A stretch of DNA of 64,000 bases, from contig CM029134.1 in the NCBI GenBank assembly GCA_016859345.1, positions 10,775,560 to 10,839,559 on the forward strand. The letters run 5' to 3'. Source of the stretch: Istiophorus platypterus (Eukaryota > Chordata > Actinopteri > Istiophoriformes > Istiophoridae). The position numbers and the translations under genes are program-made. The notes under the pieces are model-generated. The model was not told the origin of the DNA, did not search any database, and saw only the letters and a program-made list of their open reading frames with translations. Of the stretch, positions 49,701-61,000 are shown piece after piece (position 1 is the stretch's first letter; each line of letters opens with the position of its first letter).

Positions 49701-52700
49701 AACTCTTCAAGCCCTTTTTAAAAGTGTTTTTACCGGATTCAAGGGATCTAAAGAAAAGGACGGGTGACTGGTTCTACGATCAAAGGGTCAACCGTTTCTC
49801 CACAGTGCCTGGACACGACCTAGTAAGGGTCTCCCTGAAAAGGAGACTGCCATGTGAGTACAGGAAGAGGAAGTTGGTATCAACTGTTTAACTAGGAATG
49901 TAAACAGTTTCCTACCCGGCCCAAATGAAATAGCCACAGTCACAGGAATTTTGTTTCAGTTCAACTGTGAAAGGAGAAAAAAAGATACAATAAAATAATA
50001 GCATTTGAATCCAGTAGCATTTTGTTCAACTGGCATGGAAGAATGCTTTTGTTCTGTTATAGCGAAGAAGCGTGAGACAACAGGAGAAATGCTTTTGAGA
50101 AGTACTGAAATACACATCGATCCTCCTACTCCTGTGCCTCGGCCCAGGCAGAAAATTCAGATGGATAATAAAGGGTTTGTCCACAGTCTTCACATCAGCT
50201 TTGACATTTTTAGAAAAGGTAACATATGTATCTCTGAAACCTAGATTAAGAATGTCTAAATATTTTGTCACATTTTCTTTCAGACATTTAAGCAACAATT
50301 CAGGTTCAGTTGCTTCAAGAGAATCACTTGAGTCAAAGGAGGACGTTTGCTTGAGGCCAACTCGCAGTGACACAGAGTCTGCAGAAGATGCCAGTATAAG
50401 TAGCATTAAAAATGAGACTGACTCCGGCCATGTGAGCCTTGAGCAGCCAAGGTAAACTCACCTGTAATTATTCTAAAAGGTACAAACTGGCCATTTTGCT
50501 GCCAGGTCTAGAAGACTGACTTCAAATCTAGTCTAGTCTGAGGCTGACGAAATAATTATATAGTTCTTTAAACTATCAGATGATAAGTGTTATTATTGAG
50601 ACATAATTAAAAAAAAAAATCAAAAAATCTGTTAAAGATATCACAAAAAATGAAGTTTTCAATAAAACATTCCACAATTTAAAGCATTGCTGAGGTCAGT
50701 CAGTAATAAACCTCTACAATTGTTAACAACTTGGGGGTGTAGATGGGTTTCCTTGCACATGTGACCTCATACTTGCACATGTGACCTCATGAATGCACAC
50801 CTAAAATAGAAGAAGAGAGTGTGGTCCAATTCAGTTGATGTAGATTGGTCTGGAATCCTCACAAGAAAACAGTAATGTTAGTAATTAATGCCAGTTTAAG
50901 TCATGGTTATAAAACTGTTTCCAGTGTTTCCCATCTTAAATGTCTGTGTAAATGATTAGAGTGGTTTCCTGTTCATGACTTTTGCTGTTAAAATAGAGCC
51001 CACTTAGCTATAAAAGTATGCTAAGATGTCCAAAGGCCAAGCATATTGACATGATGGGTAGACATCTACACATTGTACATATTTGCAAAGTAAAAGTTTC
51101 ATGTTTTCAGCTGTATTTAATTTTAATTCATGTTGTCAACCAGGAGAGAGAACCGCTCAGTTCGATCCAGCCCAGCAGGGTCCAGCCCAGAGGGGTCCAC
51201 TGTTTCCAGTCTCACCGTCCTACGCAAAGAAGATACTGTCAGCGCTGAAAGCGCCAACTCAGAAGCTAACACTGTAAGATGCTTCAAAGTGGACATCAAA
51301 ATATATTCTCTTTTTTCTTCTCTGATTGTGTCTCTCTTTTTCTGTGCCCACAGCCCCTGGAAATAAATCCAGTCATACCAAGCCCAGAGTTGGACGTTGA
51401 TAGACTCTTCAAGAAGAGCATCAAACGACCCCCAAAGCCTCCTGGTTAGCATCTTGCGTTACCACGTGCAGTGTTGTTTTTTTCTTTTACATTCCAGAGT
51501 CAAATGAAAAACATTGCATGTATATGTGTATTTAATTGCTGGTCTTTATTTTTAGAGTATGTTTCGACACTGGACCTACGTGATGGACATGACAAATCAG
51601 AGGCCTCAATGGGCATCAGGAGTCGTTCTGTACCAGGCTTAGACATACAGGTGAGTAGTTCACCAAAGAAAATCTAACTTTTGAAAGTGTCACGTCCTAA
51701 GTTTAAAAAGGCTTTTCAATTTTTTCCTATAAATTGAAATGCCTGGAAGTGGATTTTGCTTGCCCTATTAGTAACATATTGGCCCTTTTTTTCTATTCTG
51801 AGACCAGAATGCGAAAACCTCAGTGCAGGCAAAGAAAACTGATCCATCTACCACGTCTTTTCTTTGATATATAATAATTTCTCAGCCTCCCAAACACTAC
51901 TACATACTTCAGGTAGACGTTTTCCACATGTCCTAGAATGACATTAGATACATCTACCAAGCAGTAGTGACGGTAACATTAATAGGGAAGAGGTTCTCGA
52001 GCTGGAGAGAAGTAACAGTTAGGCGTCTTAAAACAAAACATTCTGGTTCTACATTCAATTCTGATCTACTGAGGCTCTTTTTGGCTATTTTTTGCCTCTT
52101 CTCTGATTTGATCTGTGATCATTTCCTGCTTGATTTGTTAAATGTCATTACCAAACAGATAAAGTTAGAAACACTAAAACCTGGCCTTCACAGTTGTCAT
52201 TTCAGATATTTTAAAATTTTACTGCTATTTAACTCAATTATAGTGTTATTAGATTTGACTGTTTATGGGCACTGAAGTCAAGGAGGCCTCCTATAATTGG
52301 CCTTATTAAAACTCTTCATTCCAGAGTGCCAGATACATTTCTGGTGATCCATTATTTATATGTTGTTGTTTTTATTTTCTAAACATGAATCTTTTGTAAA
52401 CGATGTCGGCCTTTTAAATGTCTACCACAGGAAGATGAAGATGAGGAGGAGGAAGATATTGATAGCTTGGTTAGCTTTCATAAAAAAACAATGGCATCGA
52501 GATCCTCCAGTCTGCATAGCTCTAAGGTAAAGTATTGACATTACTCGCAGCTTGCATTAGTCCTTTTGAAAGCTCTTTGAAGAATAGTTCATTAAGTCTC
52601 TCAGAACGGAACTGATGTCAGATAATCTGAACGAGCATCTATAACCTCAGGATATCCTCTAGCAAATTAGGAAGTGTGAAACTGATGTGTTAAAGTCTGC

Positions 52701-55700
52701 CAAAATGTTTCTTTAGTTACCAAAGCCTTGGGGAAAAGCAAAGCAGAGGCCAACATGACTTTCATGCTGTCACTGTGGATTTAGATATTGACAGGAACAT
52801 CCTGATTTCAGCTAATTTCTTTGTTTGCCCCGACTCGCTTTCTGTTAACTCTTCGGCATATATCGTGTTATGTATGAATTCTTTGTTTCTTTCTGTCTTC
52901 GTTAAGAGTATGGCTGTCCACATATTAGTTAAATGCCATTATTTGGTATTTATGACACTTAAAACAAAGACAGGAGTTGTTAATGATTAATTATTGTGTA
53001 TTTATGTTTCTGCAGAGCACACTTGGCAGCCTGATGAGTATTTACAGTGAAGCAGGAGACTTTGACAGTGTGGAGGTGAGTGGAGATGTCATTTTCTCTA
53101 TGAGCTACAACGAACACACCCAGAGCCTCCAGGTCTTCATCAAAGAATGCCACGGGCTGGCCTATGGTGATGCATCACGGCAGCTTTCCAATCCGTAAAT
53201 ATTGATAACATTCACTTTTTCAAAGCATAAATGTAATGTGAAGCTCTGATAGAAAAAACAAGTCATTTGAAGTTTGCTGCAGGCTAAAATCCTTGGGTTT
53301 CACATAGAACCCCTGTGCTAATTGTGGCTCTGGCACAACACATTTTTCTACTGCGCACACATCACTCGGCGATATTAACACAGCTGTGATGTATGGTGTA
53401 GATAAGCGTTGCTGTGTTTACCAAGTTGCAATAATCAGGTCCCAGAGGTGATCACTTGAGCTTTACAGGAAATTGAATGTCAATTGAATGTCATGTTTTG
53501 GGGGTTGTTTGTTTTTGTTTTTGTTTTTTTTTAACAGCATTTAATCAGGAAATACAGCAACAGTAGCTCTGCCTGAGAGAAACACTGGCTGACACACTTT
53601 ACTGTTGTTGCTTTTCAGTTATGTCAAATGTTATCTGCTACCTGACAAATCTCGCCAGAGCAAAAGGAAGACGACCATCAAGAGAAACACTATCAACCCT
53701 GTCTACCAAGAAACACTGAAGGTGATGGTTTATAACCGGCTCCTCTCAAACTGTACTGCAACTGTTTACATTACCCCGGTTGACTTAATGACACTTTGTG
53801 ATTAGTAACCTTGCACCATGCCTGTGGTAAATAATGACCACACCTGGAGAGACCTTCAGATTGATGTTGACATTGTATAGTAGAATACCTGTTGTCAAAT
53901 ATTGATTTTGTTGCTGGCTCCAATGTAGAGTCAACTTAAATACAGTGGCAAGGAATCACGCTGAAAGAAAATCGGTAGGGTTTAACCATTTGCAACAAGT
54001 TTTCTCTTTATTTTGGATTTGCTCTTTAAAGGGTTAGAAGAAGGAAAATATTTAGAGGATTTTGCATCAGACTTCCAATAAAATCTGAATTCATCTTCTG
54101 GTCTAATATGTTCCATGATTTATTTATAACTCCCTCAGCCCCAGAGCATTAATATTGTATAAGACTCTCCATCACTGTATCAGTACTGAGACAGGCACTT
54201 TGAACAAACTGGTCTCCTCATCTTCCACTTCCAGTACTCTATCAGCCGCTCTCAGCTGTTGACCCGCTCCATGTTGATATCAGTCTGGCATCATGGTCGC
54301 CTCAGCCGCAACACCTTCCTGGGAGAGGCGGAGATCCCCCTAGACTGCCGAGACCTCAACACCCCATATGAGGACCGTGTGGCTCTGATGGCAAAAGTAG
54401 ATCATTTGTTTTTCTTTATCCTACTATGATGGAACGGTACCCAGTGGAGTTTATCATAAACAAACAAAAGATTTCTTTAGATTCAGTGTTTCTCAGGCTT
54501 TGTGATCCCTCACAGATTTGATAAATGTATTTCATTCCCCCATAAAAGATTTGCAAAGTCATTTTTTTCTTAAGTTTGAAACCTGTGTTGTTTACATTCA
54601 TGTTTACTTGCTAGAAGTCTCTTTTCTGCCTATGCTGGTGCATTCCTGTGTTTCACAGCACACACATAAAATATTGATTGATAGCACTCGAGGTCATAAA
54701 ACAAAAATATCATGCAGTACATAAAAATACCGAGATTGTGTTTGAAGTAATTAAGAAGTGAGTTTCCATTACATATTCTGTCGAACTGAACTCTCTTAAG
54801 CATTTAAAAACTGATATAGATATTGGTGAGTTGTTGACAGGAAGTTTTTTTTCTTTTTCTTAATAACCCCATATGAAGTAAATCATAGTAAATATGGTTG
54901 TTATTTATTGGGTATTTATTAGTTGGAATACTGTTCATAGATTTTTTTTTTATTTTTATTTTTCAGACTCACAAGCTGACCTCTGTATCAGCCCCAGCCA
55001 TCTAGTAATGTATTGTGTGAGATTCTTGTCTCTGAATGTCACATACTTCTATTAAACAGGCATCCTCTGTGCCAGCTTCAGCTTTTGCTCAGTACAAAGG
55101 AGAGTTGGTGATCTCCTTGAAGTATATCACACCTAAAAAGCCAATAAACGAGAAAGTCAAAGGTAAGATGACAATAAGAGCACTACATTTAGCTCTGGGT
55201 ATGTTTGATACACATTTCTTAAAATCTCTGTGTCTTTTTTTCTCCTCTTGAGGCAAAAAGGCCGTGACAGAGGAAGGGGGAGAATTGCATGTCCTAGTTA
55301 AAGAGGCAAAGAATTTAATGGCAATGAAACCAGGAGGCACGTCAGATAGCTTTGTAAAAGGGTTAGTGATACCTGTTTACTCTGAAAACCACACACTGTG
55401 TGTTTTGATACTGGCATTTGTCTTTTCAGACTAACTTGATGTCTTTGGTTTTGCAGCTACTTGTTCCCAAGTAAGGCAAAGTCCACAAAGAGGAAGACTG
55501 CAGTTGTGAAGAAGAACCTTAACCCGTACTACGACCACACATTTGTGTACAAGGATCTGGCGCTGATGCAACTAAGGGGGATGTGCCTGGAACTGACTGT
55601 GTGGGACAGGGAGGCCATGCTCAGCAATGAATTCCTAGGAGGGGTCCGTCTCAGCTCGGGCAGAGGTAAAAAACAAAACAAAAAAACCCCTCAGAATTCA

Positions 55701-56489
55701 GTAAATCCTGATATTTTCCTTTTTTCGTCTGCATTTCAGATAAATGTGCGATAAAGTTTTGTGAAAAATCTCAGATATTTTTCCTTTTTTGCAGTTGCCT
55801 TATGTGATACGTAGGTCTAACAGGATCTCAAAGAATTGTATTGTAAATAGAATAATCCACCTTTTTTTAGATAGCACTAAAGCTGTTAAATGAATGTCTC
55901 TTTTTTTTTTTTTTTTCTTTCATTTAGTCAGCATTCCCGAAGAGGTATATTTATTTTGTTTGTTGCTTTTGCATTGGTCCACCTGGAATTAAATTAGTCT
56001 GCCTTAAAACAATAGTCCAGTGCAAATAAGAACACTTTAAACAGGTTTTTGGCATAACACTTGAATGAAGGTGAATTTAATTTATGTACATGACAAGAGA
56101 AAGTAATACCGTATCTTTCCTTTTCTAGTTTGGATATTTTTTTTTCTTTTTGCCAAAACATAATGGCCTTTATAAGAAAGGCATGCTTCATTTTATTTTA
56201 CTGTTGAAGCACATACAAGGTTTCAGCGCTTTTTTTTCCCCCCCTGTGTGATAATCAATAGTGCTGAAAGGAATTTGCAATCATTAATAACAACTGACTG
56301 CACTAAATTCGAATTCACGGTGTATTCTCCACCCCTGCAGGCACTGTTAAAATAGGCAAGGAGGAAGTGGAAATGGACTCGGTCGGAGAGGAGGTCAGCC
56401 TCTGGGAGAAGATGATGCAGTACCCTGACTCTTGGGCAGAGGGCACTCTTCCACTGCGTTCCACTATGGGGAAGGCTAAGGGCAAATGA
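46712..56489 (+). CDS. sytl4: synaptotagmin-like protein 4 (granuphilin)
   Basis: Sixteen coding exons join in phase to 716 aa: 46712-46830, 48675-48890, 49744-49853, 50063-50174, 50284-50451, 51144-51273, 51354-51444, 51556-51650, 52431-52526, 53016-53194, 53619-53721, 54235-54396, 55060-55162, 55253-55361, 55457-55665, 56341-56489. Order: N-terminal Slp homology helix (LGFLSDSERELILEVLRRDE); an FYVE-like zinc finger (CGRCLEPLSRL ... CKMCNHHVCRNC ... CSVCAKE, about 65-110); the second Rab27-binding part (TGDWFYDQRVNRF); a Ser-rich linker with RSRSVPGLDI and an acidic run EDEDEEEEDID; C2A about 400-520; C2B about 540-690. Family knowledge: granuphilin binds Rab27a and syntaxin/Munc18 to dock secretory granules. 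C2A lacks the usual Ca-binding aspartates (SNPYVK, VWHHGRLSRN), as expected for this protein. Remembered human length is 671 aa. Intron 1 carries a Tc1 relic. Confidence 0.95.
47640..48500 (-). pseudogene. Tc1-like transposon relic, antisense in sytl4 intron 1
   Basis: On the minus strand a readable piece gives MDPTCRVSIVQVFDDDLMVW, then GMFSWHTLGPITPINHYLNA, the central catalytic section of a Tc1-like transposase. Earlier parts (SDESPLLL-like, then GVNSMNP) occur in other frames toward 48050. The plus-strand right end (gattggataattgcatgaat ... ctcagtgagtgtatatcc) looks like a terminal repeat. Stops and frameshifts make it dead. It is a different family from the relic at 34230. Confidence 0.82.
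54967..55005 (+). other. sytl4: candidate alternative exon of sytl4 with in-frame stop
   Basis: A very strong acceptor (a T-rich tract of about 25 bases, then tttcag) ends at 54966. Read in the phase left by exon 12, it gives THKLTSVSAPAI and then TAG at 55003-55005. Use of this acceptor would end the protein after C2A. An ATTAAA at 55051-55056 lies just before the normal exon 13 acceptor. Unproven; it may be a decoy site. Confidence 0.35.
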
Positions 56490-58087
56490 GGACAGCAGCA
56501 CGGGCCTGGACCTTCAAAGAAAACAGACTGAAATGGAGAGAAATTGTGGAATCTGCGACAACTGTGAGATTGTGGATTCATATTATTTTTGCAACCTTAT
56601 CAGACCAGAAAAACAGACTTAAAATTCACAAGCCTGCTGGACTCTTAACCATATGCTCACAACCTCCTACCCAGCCCCCAGCCCCCAGCCTGGTGTCACG
56701 GCTGAAAATGTGCCAAAGCATAAGACACTCAACTCTTTATTTTAAGGGCACTGACACAGTCATTTCATGTTTTTAAAATTCAGGTTGAATATATTATTAC
56801 TATTAAAAAATCATGCACAGCACTTAGCACAAAAACGGTGTCACAAATGTTTTGCATTTTACTTTACAGTCGTGTACAGAATTACACTGATACATGATGG
56901 ATCAATTCTTGATTAACTGGTATTATACAGAATTTCTGGTGTTGCATCCATCAAATTGCGCTTAGTTTAATCCATATAATTGTATTTTAGATTAATAGTA
57001 TCATTTAAAATTATATTTATGTAAGTTGAATATGAAGCCTGATTTGAAATTATTAAATCTGTCAATTTCGAATATAAATGTAGATTTTAAACTTTAAACT
57101 CCTCATTGGAGTGTGACCAGAGTCATGTTCACCTCAAGGTTGCCGTAAAGATGCTAAATGGAGGTTTTCTCTGCTGCTGCAATGCTTTCTTGCCGGAACC
57201 AGGTGGTGGTGACAATGGTCACCTGCCAAGAGCTTCACCCATTGCTGTGTTTACAGGACAAGAGGGTAGAATATGATGTCTGAGCAGCACTAAGTGTTCA
57301 TCCAAGCATGTTGGACTGTGGGTAGACTGGACGCTAAAGTGACTCGCTATTGCAAAGTGGTATCACTAGACAGGACTGGCCAGGGCTAGCTGGTTAGCAT
57401 GCTAACTTTGGTAAAGAAAAAGAGGTGATAAAAATAGAAGCAAAACAAGAGTTGATATTAGCATTTGCTTTCCACCACTGGAGACAGCTAATGGTGAGTA
57501 AAGGAATACAGTTGGATACTGTACTCACAATGTTCCCTTTAGTCTGGTAAGTAACCAGCTGTTAATGCTATTGTTGGCTATATAGCAATGGCAAGACCTT
57601 GCATATCGCATATATTCTCTTCACCCAATATAAATTGACTGAACCTAGGAAAAAACTTGATTATCTCAGGTCTGTATTGCACGTAAATACCAGCTGGATT
57701 CTGAAATTATCTGCCCACTCAAGTGTCCTCAGTAGTCTTTTAGAGCAACGGTTGCTTATCAGTTTAGGTGTTTGTTTTCTTTAAATAATAGGTTACTGAT
57801 GGTTACTTTGGATTATCTGTATTTGCATACTGATAGTTTCTACCTTAACCTTGCCTGCTATGTTTTCTGTATCTGTAGTGGCCTCTCTGACCCTCAGCTG
57901 ATGATCTGATATAGAGAAAACGGTGCTGTTGCTTCAGTGTTGTATAATGATCACATCTGAACACGAGGAACTGCCCTCTTGTCCTCCTCCTTCCTAATGT
58001 TCCTCTGGGCCTGGCTTCTGGTTGTTTGTCCTTCGTCATCATGTGATAATAATACTGATGAGTTTATCACCGTGGCAACCAGAGTGG
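56490..58087. other. sytl4 3' UTR and convergent spacer to srpx2
   Basis: Begins with the sytl4 3' UTR; possible signals are ATTAAA near 56803 and near 57051. The remainder is AT-rich with no gene or named repeat recognised. The two genes' stop codons are about 1.6 kb apart. Confidence 0.55.
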
Positions 58088-58093
58088 TTTATT
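58088..58093 (-). promoter_or_regulatory. srpx2: possible srpx2 polyadenylation signal next to stop
   Basis: On the minus strand the stop TAA (58099-58097) is followed within four bases by AATAAA. If used, the 3' UTR would be only about 20-30 bases. A longer UTR using another site is equally possible. Confidence 0.35.
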
Positions 58094-58096
58094 TAA

Positions 58097-61000
58097 TTAA
58101 TCACAAAAGTCTCTGTGGAGCTCGAGTTTCTCTCGTTCCTCTTCATCCAGCACGAAGCTGTCGATGTAGGAGAACAGCTCATCCGACGCCATTGGGGTAA
58201 TGAAGCGCTCTCGGTCCAGTCCAAGCTTGTCCAGCAGCACCATGCTGAAGTAGGATCTGGAGATTCTGAATGCTTGTCTGCAGAGAATCACCATGAAGCA
58301 ATTAAAGGGATAATATCTCATACTTGGATATTATAGCAGCTATAATTAGTATTTTTATAACGATAATGTTTAGCTCTACGATTTTAAGGTTTTTTAGCTC
58401 ATTTGTTTTTGTGTCTTTTCAGCTCATTGTTTTGGTTTTTCAGTCCACTGTTTTGGTTCATCGTCTCGGCTCTCATGAACGTTGTCAGACAAAATCCACA
58501 TACGCATGAGGTAAAGGCGACGGCTGCGCTGTGATTCCTGCTATATTCACTTGTGAAATGATCAGTTAAAGGAAAAATTAGAAGGCTCTTCACGTATGTG
58601 TCAGCTGCCATGTCGTCAGTTAGGAGCCGCTAAGAGAGCGGTGTCTGCAGAGGGAAAGCCCGACCTTGCGATCACGGGGTAATACTAGCAACTCTCTTCA
58701 ACGTAAAGTAGCTAAGGTTTGTCCAGAAAGTCTGTAGATTTAGTTGAAGGTATGAAAAGCAAAAAAAAAATTGCTTAAGCAGTTTAAAATGTTGGTGAAT
58801 CTTTCGCAACACTTCCTGTAAACGAACCAACTGATGACGCTGGTTCATTTTTAAAAGCAATGGATGATGGGAAACCCCAGCACTCAGTCATGCAGCATTC
58901 GACCACCAAGCTATGGTGTAACTTTTAGTCGGTGAGTTGGTCAATCATGGACACTGGCGTTTATAGGGTGAGCAATAGAGCTCTCACAAACCCACTGTAC
59001 ACTACTTGCTTAGAACCAAAACAGCAGAAGGACTATTTTCCATAGAGCTGAGGGAAATTGAACTGTCCCTTGTGTGTTTACCTCTACCAGCGACCCTTTT
59101 ATATTACACATCATTTGACAGTCATTCGATCCTTTGTTAATGTAGAAATATTGATTAGTGCAGCTTTAATCTGATGCCTGCTGGCCTCCAGGAGCTTCTT
59201 TGTAATGCTCTCTTACTTTCATTTATTGGTATGTCCTTCAGCCTATATTTCCCAGACTATGTTGTACCACACTCAAAGAATGTTCCCCACTCAGCACCGA
59301 CTCAGCTGTGTCAGTGTAGAGACCGAGAGTTAGGAAAAGATTTTCCAGTCTGGAAAAAGTGAGCAGTGGCCCTTATTTAAATTGCACAGTTGGTGGAGGA
59401 AAAAAAACTACATCTTTGCCTCTTCCACAATGAATTGGTGCTTACATGACTGTGTCTATGTCTGGTGCAATATGGTGGACTTTAAAAGAATCCCTTATTC
59501 ATTGATTCTCATTGAAACTAAAGCCAGATGTTTACCACTGATGTTGCTTTGTCAAAATCCCATTACTGCTACCCTATTATTATACTGCTATTTTTAAGAC
59601 TTAATCTTTTGAGCGTTATTTTTTTTTTTTCCTTTTTAATGACAAACTAACAGAGATTCCTTCTTTCATCAGAAGGCTCCTGGCATTTAAATAGAATGAG
59701 AAGAAACTCCTCCTGAATTGCAGTTATATAAAGCTATTTCAGGATGGATTTTTCAAAAAAAAAAAAAAAAAAATCCCCCCCCAGGATGAACCATAAAACT
59801 GCTAAATAACTAAGCAACTAAGTATTTCCATTACCTCAAACCCTCAACGACTTCGGTGCTAAGCAGACTTTCTTTAATGCGCCCTGTCTCACGAGGCGGT
59901 GAGCCCAGGAGCTCGATCACCGTCACATGTCTCAGGTCTAATCCACACTCCGATTTCTGATGGAGAAAAGAAAAACAGACTTTTAGATTTGTGGTGTTTG
60001 TCAAACTTTCTCAGATGCTGCTGTTTTGGGCAAAATGTTTCCTCACTTGTATCATGATGTTCTGCAGTCGGTAGTCGGAGTCAGACATGTTGGGTGCAGA
60101 CACGATCAGCAGCCTCCTCTTTTCGTAGAACTGATCCAGGAGAGCTGAGGCTGTCTTTACATTGGATTTAATCTCCATTGCTACAAACGCAGAAGTTATT
60201 GTTAAAGTACTGTATATGCAGCAAATTCAAAAGCATGTTCATGCACGCTCGGTACTCACAAACGCACTCGGCGGGGCTTCCATCCCAGTTGCGGTTGAAC
60301 TGGCAGACACGACTAGATACCCCTCTCAGCTCATATCCTCCGTCACAGTGGTATTCACACGTTGCACCGTAGTTATTGCCATCAGAGGAGCAGTCGAGGT
60401 AGCCGTGCACAGGTGGGGTTAGTTTTACACACCTTCTTACTGTAAGAAGAACATATCGGAAATTAAAAAAAAAAAAGTTTCCTCTTGTGAGTTATAATGC
60501 TGTCTTCCAGTTTATGTGCAGTACTTAAACTCATTCCATAAATTGAAAATATTATGGTTCTTAAGCTTACCCTCAACACGGACTATAAACTTGCAGGCAG
60601 CTCTGTTCCTGGCCTGGTCATACACTTTGTATCGGATAATATTTGGTCCTTCCTTAAAGTCTGTGTCTGGCTGCTGGCCCACCAATATTACACTGCAGAG
60701 ACAAAAGTGATGACAGAATGTTGTCTTTAACATAAAGACAACAGACCAGGGAGGAGAAGGAGAGGACTCTCATACCTGACTGATTTATCGGCAGTGTCTG
60801 TAGCAGTGGGGGGATCCCAGGTTACCCGGGCAGTGAGTTGTCCTGGTTCGGCGACCCTGAGTCTGGATGGGGGACACTTGATCTTTGGAGGATCAGTATC
60901 TGAAATAAACAGTTGGGAAAAGTAAAAACAATATTAAGTCCCGGTTACAAAGAATGGAAAATGAAGACTCGAAGATGGCAGAGCGCAGAGCGAATTTAAT

